Part shown: in pieces, positions 43,473 to 56,064 of the stretch | Numbering within the stretch: position 1 is the first letter of the stretch | How the letters are laid out: every line of letters starts with the position of its first letter | Program-made: the position numbers and the translations under genes | Notes under the pieces: model-generated | Told to the model about the DNA's origin: nothing | Databases searched by the model: none | Seen by the model: the letters and a program-made list of their open reading frames with translations, nothing else | NCBI GenBank assembly: GCA_007115705.1 | Contig: QXEO01000531.1 | Location: forward strand, 7,332,342-7,396,341 | Length of the DNA: 64,000 nt | Direction of reading: 5' to 3' | Source of the DNA: Dactylis glomerata | Taxonomy: Eukaryota > Streptophyta > Magnoliopsida > Poales > Poaceae

Positions 43473-46400
43473 TGCGGTGACCCAGCATACCACTGCATGT
43501 GTAGTATGCAAGTCGTTGACATAACACCAATGAAACACCGTCTCACTAGTATTACATCGATCAGAGTGGTACAATAGAAACATCGCAGGTCCAAGGTATG
43601 TCTATAGGATTACAATTTTTAGCATACAGAAGATCTTCAGAACCTCCTCAACAGGTAGAGGTTTAGTTCTGACGATTACAAACGAGATAGAACAACTAGA
43701 AGACTAAACTAAGCTACAACTAATGCAGTTGGCTTGCTACAGAAACTACAGAACTGCTTAGGTTCTAGGATTAGGGAATTGGGTCCCTACTATTCCTGTT
43801 CTAGTTTTCCAGCAAGCTTGGTGTGGTTGTTGACTTTGTTGATAAATCTGACATTGGTTGAGGTCTTCATCTTCATCTTTAGTGTCTCGAGGTTGCCTCC
43901 TGTGTTGCCTCCAATCTAAGCAAGGGCTACGAGGGAGTGGGGTGAGTAACGAGCGTTACCCAGCAAGTTCATATAAGGAATAAGGTGTTTGATGCACTAT
44001 CTACAGCCTTAGACCCAAGAGTCTTTTGGCAATGCAAGTTTTCATAATCATTTCTTCAAGAGGTTGCTTTTATTCAGAAGAACTATGTCCGTCAGCCTTC
44101 ACAGGTTGATTAGAGCTTCAATGGGCTCCTTTCCTGCCGCGTTCGTAGCTCCTTCCCGAAACAGGGAGTATCCAGATACTTTCTTACACTCTGCAGAGGT
44201 GGTCACTTGTACCCATGAGAGATCAAAGCCTTGTTGCACATCCGAGTTCGATGCTCGTCCACACTTCCCTTGTGTGGGGCCCAGTCTTGTGATCCAAGCC
44301 AATCACCGTTCTTCTCCGCGACCCCGCAGACCCACCCATTTGTAAGTCCATCCTCCCCTATACCACATATGTAGACTGATTGGCGCACTGGTCCTCACCT
44401 ATACACTATAGACACTCCCATAGGTAGACAGTTATGGACCCAGATGCCCGCTCCTATACAATATGGGTAGACTGATCCGGATGACTCTTACAATCCATCA
44501 TAGATCAATTAGCAAGTTTGTCCCCCCTATACTATAGGCAGACTAGCAGGAAACGCATTTCCCCCCTTTACACTATAGTAGCCTAGGCAAGACAACCCTC
44601 GCTACTGATCCGTTGGCATGCGAGAGGGAAAAGATACAGCCTACTTCTCCGTCCCATTCCAGATCTCATGGTTGACCGTAATTTATGATGCTAGAATCAC
44701 TGCCGACATTGGTTGTTAAGTCCTAGGGTTCACTTTCCCATGCAAATGGAACCTCCACCACAACAATCATACCATGGTTCCATTTGCCAGCCATACTAGG
44801 TTACCACCACTCGGGTCGATAACCAGATAGTCATATTAATTATGAAAAGAGAACCTTTTGCTTTGAATGCAGTAGTAATACCACCGGTATATTTGCAAGT
44901 AATTTGCTAAAATTAAACAAGAGATATGAGCAAGAGTGAACTTGCCTTTTTGATTGCAGGATTATGCGAGTCAAGGTCTTCGATACGATAGAAATCCCAA
45001 TTCTGAAATAGCAATCATCATCCGGTAGGGATGATGTTAGAAATCTGCAGCATGATATGCATAAGATATGCTATGCATCGCTCTAGGAGTAACCCAACCC
45101 CGATGATTTGTTATCATTGAGTTATGGTGATTTATTTATGATGTGTTGCACTTTTAAATCACACCATAACATGGTTGTTAAGCATTTTAGGTTAGATCAC
45201 TATCAGGTGCTATTAAAAGAATAAGACTTTAATAAAAGCTATTGTTTTAGGGTTTTATAATCATTCCTTGCTACAAGGGAATGATGGTTAATGGTGAAGA
45301 CATGAAGGTAACACTTTTAAGTTGCATCTTATAATTAGCAAACAATTGGTTGATGAGGGATATGCACGGTTGAAGTAATTTATACGGGTATATCATTACC
45401 CAATTGGTTTTAGGGTTGACAACAATCTTAAAACACAAATAGAAATCATTGATGTTAAGGCTCAGTAGAAGGGTTGATAATTACTTTAAAGGTATCTTGA
45501 AAGAATAACTTTTGAAGAACATACTACTAGGTGAATTTAAGTACTATAGATAAGGTTTAGTGTTCTAGGGTTTATCATAGTTCTATTGTTATCAAGGAAT
45601 GGTTAGTAAGTGGAACACATTAAGGAAACAAATTAAGGTTTATACAATATTGGAAGAGTTTTAGTGAAACATGTTGTGATTAGCACTTAATTAGTTGGTT
45701 AGGGTTTGAAGCATAGCTTCAAATGGTTACCACTTCGAATTAAGTACTACTTATAATGGAGTATGAATCTTAAGTGAACAATGTTCAATTAGTGGATTAT
45801 AGTTAAAAAATAGAGTCTAAACTCAAATTTATGCTTATTTAAGAGTTATCCTAATTTCTTATCATTTAAGAAAATAGTTTTAGGATTAAGTCAAATTTTA
45901 ATGATTTAAAATCGACCTAGAAGTTTTAAATTTAACTTTTACTAAAACAATAGTTGAAATAACAATATTAGAGTTAAGAAATAATTCTGATACAAGTTTA
46001 TGATTTTTCCCAAATTTTACTATATTAAATTTGTTTTAAAAAAATCATTTTAGGGATTAAAATCCTAATAGTAAAGTTTTAGGATTAATATTTAATAATA
46101 ACAAAATATTAATTGGAATAACAATATTGAAGTAGTCAAATTTTTATTTGGTATTTGAAAACTTGGTTTGAATTATTATAATTGGATTTGAATTCAAAAT
46201 TCAAATACTACTTAAGCAAGTTTTCAAATTTAGTTCAAAATTGTTTCACACAAGCATGCAAGATTATAATTTAAATAGATAGATTATGTTATTGTGATCA
46301 TTTTGGTATATCATTTGTATTTTTCTGATTGGAAACGAATTAGATATGATTTTCCTAAGTATTGGTTATTTTCTGGAATTGATAATAGACAGGGAAATCT

Positions 46401-49161
46401 ATTTCTTACCTACCCGAGCCTACACACAGTCACTGACCCATGGGGTCAGGGCCAGGTCAGATGCCACGTGGGCACGACCTAGTCAAAATTGGTGACTGGG
46501 CTCAGGAGTTCACCGTCGGCGAGGTGATCATCACCGGCGACGACAAACTAGGACTCCTGCAGATGCATGGCTAGGTTAAATCGAACGGGGAGTATACCAG
46601 GAGCACTCTGGTGGCGGCGTTTGGACCAAATGGTCACCGGAGTGACGATGGCGACGATGTTCTGCGGCGGTGCACTCCGGCCACCAAGCCATCACGGCCT
46701 ACGGAGGGTTCTAGGATGAACTAAGAAGCTCTAGAGATGCGTACGCTCACCCTGCAACTGAAGGGATGATCGGAGACGTCGATTGTGACCAGAGATGAGC
46801 GCGCTTCGCGGATTCCGGTGAACTTCACTGGAAAGGGATCGATGAATATCCGGTGATTGAAGGCCTCCCTGCTCAATTCCTTCTTCCTGGAGGTCCTAGG
46901 CGTCGAGGCGGATCTCCAGAGCTTGACGGCGAGGCTTCGGGTGATCTCTAGCGACGGCGGAAAGAGTTGCCCGGAGCTAGGGTTTCGGCCCGAGTGAGCC
47001 AGAGAGAGAAAGAAGGGAGGGGTGGCATTCTAGGGTTCTCTGATGGCGGCGTAGAGGATCTTATAGACCTCCGAGGGTGGTGGCACGAATCCTGGCGCGG
47101 TCGACGGCGGGGAGCTCGACAGCGAGCTGCTTCTCTGATCGGAGGTTGAAGACGACGGTCTTCCCCTTGGTGGGTCCCCCCTGTCAGCCGATACCGAATC
47201 GGTATCCTTAACTGGGCCGTATGCTGGGCCGGCTCGGTAGGCTTCGGCCAGGTAAGCTTCTTCTTCTATTTTTTCTTGTTTAATTCTTTTTCTTTTTCTG
47301 TTTTTCTATTTTGAGATTTGAGTTTGAATTTCAAATCTATTTTGTAGGAATTTAACTTCATGACTGATTATAAAATATAGAGAATATTTTAATGGGCAAT
47401 ATGTTGTATTAGGGTATCTTATATGTGCATGGCACATATAATCCATTGCACACTGTGAAGGATTTTTAAAGAGTTCTTAATAGAGATGAATTCCAACACT
47501 TTAATTAGAGTGTTCAAAATCTGGTCCAAGCCTTGGACATGTACTATTGATTTTGTAGAACCATATATTTGCAATGGCTCGATAGGATAACACTGATAGT
47601 AATGTTGGTTTTCATATATAGGGGTATACCCTATATACCTGATTTTATGTTTCTCCTCATCTTTATAAATGAGAGTTAAGTTTAGGGTCAAGATGCACTC
47701 TACCATAAGGGTTGATTACTGGTGTAAAATATTGATTGACATGTGAGAGATTATTGTTTGGACACCACTTATTGGATTTAGAGATAAGATATGATTATGG
47801 GGGTTTTACCCATAATCACAAGTGATGCACAAATTGAAATATGAATAGGAGAATAGGGTCCAATGGGATAGATAAAGATATTGAGTGTGATGGAATTATG
47901 TCATCATTGTTAGAGGATAGGGATCACACCCAACATATGGTTAGTTTGGTATAGATTCTACCAATATAGGAATTTAAGAGTTAAGGTTTAGGTTTGTGTT
48001 ACTACTACCCATATCATGTTTCATTGCTTAAGTAAAATATATACTTGAACCAGGGGTCTCTACTAGATCTTCATAAGAATGTTTCCCTCCTAACAAGGAT
48101 AGGTTTTCTTGACTCCCATACTCTCTCCTAATGATGGATGATATCTGCTTATCACATAAGGTTTCAAGGATGATCTAATTACTTTCTTCCAACAAATCTG
48201 GTTAGAGCAAATACTATTGCTTGCTCCTAGTTTTAGCCATTGATGATTTTGAATCAGAGGTATGTTTCTCTTGCCTATGGTGAGTGATTCTCTTTTCCCC
48301 ATTAACTACACTCCTCTCCTCTCATACTAGACCAACCTGGTGGTCTTGTGAAGCTTGGTCTTCGGGAAATCTGATAAACCTGCATCTTGTGGCATGCCTG
48401 CACCTCCTAGCTGCTTGACCTAGTTCCTAATTGAACTAAGTAACCATTTGGCCTTGGTCTTGCTGGTTTGGGTCTTGTGGTTGTGCTGGTGGTGGTGAAT
48501 CCTGCCCTGTTGCTCAACTCATGAGCAGGGTGGATTGTGTGGTGGTGTTGCTGGTGTGATGGTGGTGTTTCTTAGCCCTAGCTAATGTATGATAAGGCCC
48601 AAATTCGTTGGTGTCCTCCTACCATGATTTTATGGTGTCAAAATGGATGCCAAGGGGTTCCTTTTATAGTATCTTGAGGCGCACCACAAGTTGACACCTC
48701 AAGTGATGACTCTTGTTTGAGCAGGGTGAGTAAGCTACTTGTTGTCAAGCTCTCATGCGTGAGCATTACTTGTGGTTCAAGTAAAGGAAGATATTTTCAA
48801 GTGGATAACTATGAACATTACTTGGGGTTCAAGTATAGAAAGATATTTTGAAGTGGATAACTATCCTAGGTGGCATGATGATTATCCTCTAATAATCTTT
48901 ATTTTGGATAGCCAAGTGGTATTTGGCACTAAATGGACTTGTGGCTGAATCAATTCATATTCTTATACATATTTGTAATTCATAATTGAATTGTTATCAA
49001 TTGATGTTGTATTAATTGTTTGGAAGTTTAACTTCCAAAGTTCATATTTGAAATGATCCAGTTATTGTGAATTATGCATATTGTCATGTCTTATTTGTTC
49101 CTATTATCAGTTGTGCTCAAAATATCCAAAGTTAGCAAAGGTCATGTTCAAACTTTGAATG
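43473..49161 (-). repeat. LARD-like element, 5' LTR (truncated, 5,689 bp)
   Basis: Aligns with 34121-39672. It stops abruptly after ctttgaatg at 49161, so its true start (837 bp, counterpart of 39673-40509) is lost. It contains about 122 bp near 43944-44065 that are absent from the 3' LTR. Confidence 0.85.
47060..47066 (-). promoter_or_regulatory. Putative TATA box, LARD 5' LTR
   Basis: Same CTATAAG as at 37572-37578. Part of the presumed upstream promoter region is missing through the truncation at 49161. Confidence 0.4.
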
Positions 49162-49534
49162 TGACCATACTCCCATTGTATGGGACTCTGGTGAGGGAAA
49201 TCCCCCAAGGAAGTCTAGTTTTAAATTTGAAAAATGGTGGTTAACTAGGCCTGACTTTAAAGATATTTTAATTAAAGCATTGTCCATAGCTAGGAGAGGT
49301 ATGAGTAGTATTGATTGGTGGTAAGCTAAAGTGAGATACTTTAGAAGATTGGCAAAAGGTTGGTGTGCCAATCTTGCTGCTGATATTAGGAAGCACAAAA
49401 AGGAGCTAATGCAAGAGTATGATATTCTTGATATTAAGGCTGAGAATTTATCCCTTACTGGAGGTGAAAGGGATAGGTTAGATGAAATTCTTAGAGAATT
49501 GAATAACTATTGGCTGACAGAAGAACTTAAATGA
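49162..49534 (+). pseudogene. LINE ORF2 fragment (end of endonuclease to before reverse transcriptase)
   Basis: Translates DHTPIVWDSGEG, then FKFEKWWLTRPDF, one TAA stop, then AKVRYFRRLAKGWCANL and a Lys/Glu-rich helix ending LNNYWLTEELK. The opening corresponds to the S-D-H motif at the end of plant LINE endonucleases and the rest to the linker before reverse transcriptase. Both ends are cut: the left one coincides exactly with the truncation of the LARD LTR. There is no poly(A) tail, so it is not a simple 5'-truncated insertion. Confidence 0.7.
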
Positions 49535-49668
49535 ATTAGTAGTCAACTTAAAAATTCATCGGGATGGTGAGCTCTGAGGCCCCCTCGGGCCTTGGCCCCT
49601 GATCGCCGGTGAACTGGCTCGCCGGAGTGTTCCTAGTCTGATCTGCTCCTGCCATACTTGCTTCAACC
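49535..49668 (+). other. Possible 5' leader of the second LINE
   Basis: From about 49556 the sequence turns GC-rich and leads into the ORF1 start codon at 49669. The exact LINE start is not marked by any motif. Confidence 0.4.
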
Positions 49669-52600
49669 ATGATTGGTCGTTGGAAGGTGGATTTTGGGTC
49701 TTCCAGGGATTGGGACAATGGTAAGTTTTCGGCTGGATTTCTGGTGCTTTCTCCCTCACGATGGCTGGTTTTGCAAAATGATCGTGAGGAACCATTGATT
49801 GGAAGGGCTCTTGAAAATGGGGAGTTCATCCATTTGAATTATATTGTGAGGTTCCCCTCTCACATGGCCAAGACCACTTCCTGTTTCTTGTCTCCTTGGC
49901 CTGATAAAGAACCAACCCCGTTGAAGTGGAAAGCTTGGTGTTCTTCCTTTGTCAATAGTGCTTGGTCTGTTCAAAGACCTGATTTTCTGCTGCTTAGGCC
50001 TTTGGCCAAAAGAGTGGTTCTTTTGAATCAAGAGAATGTCCTTATTGATGCTTGTTTTCTACTAGAAGGAGAAGTCCTAGCTACTGGTACCAAGATTGAA
50101 CTTCCTGTTCATTGTGTGACAGTTGGGGAGTCCATCAAAAGTGAAATTGTTCAATCCAGCACCAAAGTGGTGAAGATTTCTTCTGAAGATTCTGGTGCTG
50201 AGCATAAGGTAACACCACCTTCCCTGAGATTTGCCCGAGGTTTGGAATTTGAGAAAGATATTTTCAGAAAGTTTGGTCAAGATGTCAATTACACCTCTAG
50301 TTTTTGCAAAAGGCCATTCTTTCTAGTTGCTGCCTTTGTTAGAACAAATTTCAAACTTGATAATCACACAGTCAGCTTGTCGTTGCAATCATGTTTTGGG
50401 GGTTCCTCTGCCCATTTCCAAGTGATGAATCTAAGGGAAAGGGTGTACAGATTCTCTGTCTCTTCACGCTCAGTTGGATTTGAAATTTATAATTCTGGAA
50501 AAATATTAGAAAGGGATTTTGATTTGAACATCTTCCTATGGGGAAATGGTGGCCCAAATTGGTTATTTGAGGAGAAAAAGTATTACAAAGAATTAGATGA
50601 GGAATGGACCCTGGTCTCGGGGAGAAAATCAAAAAAATTCTGTTTTCAACGGCTTTCTTTTCCTCAGCCAAGTCTAGTACCCATTGCTAGGGCAAAGAAT
50701 TATTTGCCCCCCACATCATGGCCTAATTCAATTCCAACAAAGAAGAGAGCAAATGTAGAAAGACCCAAGAATTACACGCAGGCGGTTACTAACGGAATGA
50801 AGTTTAATGAGACAGTTATGCCCCAAAATAAATTCCATTCAAAGCCGCGGGAAATCTGGATTCAAAAAAAGGAAAAAATCCCACCTCTCGGGCCTAATTC
50901 CTTTTATGTGATATCCTGCATTCAAGTCGCCGGATCCCTCGGCTTGGTCTGAAGGCAGCTTCCGAAATTGGTTCAAGGCCCATGGGCCCAAAAACGCGCA
51001 TGTCTTCGTCTCGACATTTAACGAGCTCTGTTCTCTGGCCATTTCTAGTTCTTCACCCTGCTCCTCTGCCTCTCCGCCTTCTTCTTCAATAGTAAACCCC
51101 AGGTCCAAATCGTCATCGGCTGTCTCTCCTGGTGAGAACTAGCAGGAAATGGCGAACATCCCCATTGATCCTGCTCCGTTCGTGCCTCTTGGGTTCCAGG
51201 TGCAGCACATTGAAGACATGGTGGCAGTGCACCGGGTGGTTCTTCCCCGCCGACAGCGCCGTCATGAAGAGTACGCAATCGCAACCATCACCCCAATGCC
51301 AGAAGGAGAGGTACCCTTTGCTAACATCCATGATGTACTAGATGACTTTCTGTCAAACACTGCTAGGGTGGGGGTTAGAAATATTCAGAAATGCCCTTTT
51401 GGGCAGGCCTACATCAGATTTGCTCACCTGAGAGACAGAGACAGAATGGTACAACATAGCCCACCTGTTTTTGATGATATCACTATCTCCTTCACTAAGC
51501 ACAATGAGGGGATTAACTGGAGAAGGGCACACCTAAACAGAGAATGCTGGATCATGTTAGTTGGACCACCTCTCGACAATCGGTCTACTGAAGATGTTAC
51601 TGCCATAGTTTGCAAATTTGGTAGACTTCTGGCATGGGAAAATGATGAATACAATATTGGTAGGATTCTTGCATAGGTCAGATGCACTGAGCTGCAGGAG
51701 ATTTCAAAGAGTGTGAGACTGACAGATGGGGAAAATGCAGAATCTGAATCTTGGACTTTTTCAGTAGAAGTGCTACAACAAGTGCTGCTGGGAGCTGGGG
51801 CCCCTGATGAAGACCCCTTACCTGGTGATGGAGTGGACCCCCATCCTCTTCCACCAGTGAACTTTGCTCCTCCTGTGCCTGTTCAAGAAGCTCCTGCTCA
51901 GATAAACAATGCAGCTAATTGGGAAGAAAACAATTGGGCTAATGTCAATCAGCAAGTCAACATGCAAGTGGAAAATCTTCAGGACAACTTGAATGCTCAG
52001 ATTATTGATGACCAAAGCAGCATTACTCTGACCATTTCCCTCTCTGCTGGAGAAAATTCAACAAATCTTCATCAAAACCAGCAGCATGCTAATGAAGAGG
52101 TTGATCAGCTGGAGCACATGAACTTCTTTGAGGCTGAGGAAGTGGTACCAGTAATTGTCCAGGGAGATCAGCCTGCATTGAACATAAACAATTTCCAGAA
52201 GCTTGGCTTAGGTGTCCAAAATATCATGCTGGCCTATCATGGATTGTCAGAGGATGAAGAGGAAGCCCCAATGGCAGCTGAGGAGCAAGACCAAGACATG
52301 GTGGAAAATCAGTGAGAAGATAATGTTTCTGATCCTAACCTTGAAGCATTCCAATTCAATGACTTTGCCTTCCCAGAAGTGGCACACTTGCAGATTGCTA
52401 GAGTTGAAACTCATATCTTCCGAGGGCATGAAACTCAAAAAAAATCCAAAGAAGGCATGGAACTTTGGGAAAATATTTTGCCCCACACGTTCAGTCTTCC
52501 TCTGATGCTACTGGTCAAAAGGTACTGGAAATACCTGTTAATTGGTTTAACTTTATAACTCTCATGCTCCTCACTCCTGAAATTTTTGATTGGGCAAAAA

Positions 52601-53084
52601 AAATCTTAAACTCTGCTCTATGGAATGTGTTGATGGAAGATAACGGAAATACTGAAAAGATCTCTTTTATTATTCCTGTTAAATGTGTGTGCCTCAGGCT
52701 CTAAAATGCTCTTTATCTGAAATGGAAAACCCCTTTGAGTCACTGCAGGAAACTGTGGCTCCTCCATCTGCACCTAAAAGGAAAAGGAGAGGAAAGGGGC
52801 CGCTGGTGGAGAATGAGGTAAGAAGAAGCCCAAGAATACAAGAAATAAATAATGGATTCAAAAGTCACACTTCCTGTTCTCACAAAAATTGTCTTACCTG
52901 CACTGCTGTTCCCCCTGCATTTCGTCCAAAGGTTGTTAAAAACTTAGCTTCATCTTTTTGTAAGGTGGAAGAAGATAACCTGGAAGTCAAGTTGAGCAAG
53001 AAGGGGAAAAAGGTGCCCAAGGAAAAGGACTATCTGACTGCTGATGGCAACAGTCAGAAGAGCAAGAGCCTCAATAAAAAATAG
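49669..53084 (+). pseudogene. LINE ORF1 (nucleic-acid-binding protein), decayed
   Basis: ATG at 49669 opens 427 codons (MIGRWKVDFG; RPFFLVAAFVRTNFKLDNHTV; FLWGNGGPNWL; EWTLVSGRKSKK), then a frameshift near 50900 and a TAG at 51140. The second part starts MANIPIDPAPFVPLG (51149) and includes FGQAYIRFAHLRDRDRM and SFTKHNEGINWRRAHLNRECW, a module common in grass hypothetical proteins (I believe catalogued as DUF7597). A TAG lies at 51674, and a further frameshift follows the acidic part ending at 52315. The tail holds KVLEIPVNWFN, KRKRRGKG, RRSPRIQEINNGF and a Cys-rich SCSHKNCLTC, ending 53084. The usual CCHC zinc knuckle between the halves is not visible. ORF1 proteins coat LINE RNA; this copy cannot make one. 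Confidence 0.7.
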
Positions 53085-53379
53085 TTCCCCAATGATAGAA
53101 ACTCCACTTTTGAGAGGACCATTGTTGTCCCAGTTATCTGTAATAAGTTCATTATGTCTGGCTCTGTAAGACTTAGAGTGTGTGATGGGAGGGTGGAACC
53201 TTGCAATGTGCTTTTGAACCATATATACAGTTGTTTCTGTCAAGGTGACAGAAAGTCTCTTATGATGTGTTACACCTGTCCCTCAATTCTTTTGGTATTG
53301 CAGTATTTGTTATATTGCAATTGTTACTTATTGAACCAACATGATTTTCCCAATGGATAACAACAGAATCTAGAAAGTC
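53085..53379 (+). other. LINE inter-ORF spacer
   Basis: About 295 bp between the ORF1 end and the ORF2 start, without a recognised feature. Confidence 0.5.
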
Positions 53380-54792
53380 ATGAACTGGAACATTAGAGGA
53401 GTCAACTCTGAAAAGAAATGGCTAGCTTTGGCAAATAAAATTGAGGAATGTGGTTGTGACATTATTTGTCTGCAAGAAACAAAAAGAGAGCAATTTGACC
53501 TGCAATATATTAAAAAAAATCTACCCTAAGAAATTCTCAAAATTCCTCTTTGTCCCTTCAGTAGGGGCTTCTGGTGGCATTATTATTATATGGAATGGAA
53601 ATATTTTCAGTGGAGATTTGGCATTCCAGAATGAGTTTTCCTTGTCAGTCAATCTCACAAACAACTTGACCAATGAGAAATGGCTTCTCACAAACATTTA
53701 TGGTCCATGTCATAGTGATCAAAAGGTTGTTTTCTTAGATTGGTTTGCTAATATTGACATGCCTGGTGCTACTGATTGGATTGTTATGGGGGACTTCAAC
53801 TTCATCAGAAAGCCTTCTGACAGAAATAAACCTGGAGGAGATGTAAATGACATGTTGTTATTCAATGGTCCAATCAGCAATCTTGGATTAGTGGAGTTGC
53901 CATTAAAAGGGAGAAAATTTACATGGAGTAATATGCACAAGAACCACTATTAGAGAAACTGGACTGGTTTTTTATATCAGCCTCCTAGACCATCTCCTAT
54001 CCCTCTACTTTTGTGTACCCTCTGGTCAAACCAACTTCTGATCATGTCCCATGTGTAGTGGCAATTGGGTCTAAAATTTCAAGAGCAAAAATCTTCAGAT
54101 TTGAGAACTACTGGATGCATCATTCTTCCTTTAAGGAAATTGTTCAAAATGCTTGGAATATCCCTGTCAACTTCTCTGATAGTGCAGGAAGATTGAATCG
54201 GAAATTTAAAAACCTAAGAAGAAGTCTAAAAATTTGGGCAAAAAATTTGCCTTGTCTCAAGCAAATTATTGCCAAGGTGAATGATACAGTGGAACTTTTG
54301 GATATTATGGAGGAATTCATATCTCTTTCCTTGGAAGAATGTAATCTGAGAGATATGCTAAAATCCCATCTTCTCAAGCTGTTGCACAATCAGAATGTTT
54401 ACTGGAAGCAGAGAGGGAAAATTAAATGGGTCAAGCTTGGAAATGAGAATACAAAATTCTTTCACACAAAAGCTACTATCAACTACAGGCATAATTACAT
54501 TGCTATGCTGAAGAATGAGGACCAAATTGAAATTTTAGACCACGAGGGAAAAGCTTCTATTCTCTGGAAAGCTTTTAAAGATAGGATGGGGCAGTCTGAA
54601 AAACCACCAATGCGGTTTAATCTTCCAGAATTCCTTGAAAATCACTCAAATGACAATTTGTTTGCCTCATTGGAAAGCCCATTCTCTGAGAAAGAAATCA
54701 AAGATGTAATTGATGACCTGCCAAATGACAAATCTCCAGGTCCTGATGGATTTAACAATGAGTTCACCAAATGTTGCTGGCCCATTATCTCA
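53380..54792 (+). pseudogene. LINE ORF2: endonuclease and start of reverse transcriptase, truncated
   Basis: Starts MNWNIRGVNSEKKW at 53380. Apurinic endonuclease motifs are clear: CLQETKR (catalytic Glu), NIYGPCH, MGDFNFIR, and SDHVPCVV near 54034. The linker FRFENYW...KWVKLGNENTKFFH is complete, and the first reverse-transcriptase motif LPNDKSPGPDGFNNEF is reached before the sequence breaks at about 54792. Damage includes a frameshift in an 8-A run (53512-53519), a shift near 53945 and an in-frame TAG near 53986. The linker differs from that of the fragment at 49162, so the two LINEs are separate. In intact LINEs ORF2 nicks DNA and copies the RNA; this copy cannot. Confidence 0.8.
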
Positions 54793-54809
54793 ACGGATAT
54801 CTGTGCAAC
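54793..54809. other. Filler bases at the LINE/element 3 junction
   Basis: About 17 bases that match neither the LINE nor the LTR of element 3, typical of end-joining after a deletion. Confidence 0.5.
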
Positions 54810-56032
54810 GGGTCCACAGTTCACTAGTGGTGTCTCTCCATAAGATAAATAACATGCTGGGTATACAAATTATAGTTGGGCAAATGATAGAATAAAGAAA
54901 GCATACAAATGTCATGAGGATCACTATGAGATTCACTTGGGCATTACAACATAATACATAGACCGTAATCCAACTGCATCTATGACTAATAATCCACCCG
55001 CCGGATGTCATCCGAGCAACCATTGGGTATTAAGTTGCAAGCAATAGATTATCGCCTTAAGCAAAGTGTGTAATGTAAACAATACAAATGTCCTTGAACA
55101 CAAGATTGTTGTTTCCTCCCTAGTAGCAATAGCACATCTACAACCCTAGAGGTTTCTGTCACTCCCCCAGATTACTAGAGGCATGAACCCACTATTGAGC
55201 ATAAATACTCCCTCTTGGAGTCACTAGCATCTACTCGGCCAAGATATCTACTAGCAACGGAGAGCATGCAAGATCATAAACAACATAGAGATGATAAATC
55301 AATAAATCAACTTGACAAAGTACCAATATTCATCGGATCCCAACAAACACAACATGTAGAATTACACAATGATCTTGGTCATGATAGGCATCTCACAAGA
55401 TCTAAACATGAAGCACATGAAGGAGAAGACAACCATCTAGCTACTACTATGGACCCGTAGTCCAAGGTAGACTACTCACGCATCACTCTGGAGGCAGGCA
55501 TGGTGATGAAGAAGGCCTCTAGTGGTGATTCCCCTCTCCGGCAGGGTGCCGGGAAGAGCTTCTCGACCCTCTCAATCTCGCGTCGACGACAGCGGTGGCT
55601 TGCAGTATGTTTCGTGGAAAATTGATTGGGTCCTTTAGGTTTTTTCTCCAGGGAAAATATATAGGCGGAAGGACGGCGTCAGGAGGTGGGCTAGGTGGCC
55701 CCACCACCTAGTGGCGCGGGCCAGGGGCTGGCCACGCCAACCTATGGTGTGGCTGGCCCCTGGCTCCCCTCCATCTCTGCTTTGGACTCCGTCTCGTGTT
55801 AAGAAAAATAGGAACTTCAGCTTTTGTTTCGTCCAATTCCGAGAATATTTCCTGTGTAGCTTTTCTGAAACACAAAAACAGCAGAAAACTGGGAACTGGC
55901 ACTGTGGCATCTCGTTAATAGGTTAGTTCCGGAAAATGCATAAAAACTCCACGAAGTGTAACAAAACAAAAGCAATTGGTGCATAAACAAGCATGGAGCA
56001 TCAAAAATTATAGATACGTTTGAGACGTATCA
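54810..56032 (-). repeat. Element 3, 3' LTR (outer end missing)
   Basis: Related throughout to the LTRs of element 1 (from the ggtccacagttcactag block onward). About 430 bp at the outer end are absent compared with element 1. A putative TATA box (CCTATATA, minus) is at 55658-55665. Confidence 0.8.
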
Positions 56033-56064
56033 AGCATCCCCAAGCTTAACTCCTACTCGTCCTC
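56033..56064 (-). other. Element 3 polypurine tract
   Basis: Minus strand GAGGACGAGTAGGAG, then AAGCTTGGGGATGCT, before the LTR start TGATACG. Confidence 0.75.

Larger units (their letters stand above)
34121..49161 (-). mobile_element. LARD-like retrotransposon with about 6.4-kb LTRs, 5' end truncated
   Basis: Two long direct repeats (34121-40509 and 43473-49161) flank a 2,963-bp core. On the minus strand the LTR runs from TGTAACATCCCAGG to GGGTCACCGCA. After the 5' LTR, with a 2-bp gap, comes TGGTATCAGAGC, the initiator-Met primer site. Before the 3' LTR comes a textbook polypurine tract (AAGGGGGAGAG). These prove it is a retrotransposon and not a segmental duplication. The core shows no gag, protease, reverse transcriptase or integrase. 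Such coding-free elements with giant LTRs are called LARDs (Sukkula of barley is the known type, with shorter LTRs). The outermost 837 bp of the 5' LTR are missing. Ends and primer suggest descent from a chromovirus-like gypsy element. Confidence 0.85.

Noticed and set aside
34121..49161. Large segmental duplication of about 5.7 kb
   Set aside because: The repeats carry LTR ends, and a primer site and a polypurine tract lie exactly at the inner borders, so they are LTRs of one element.
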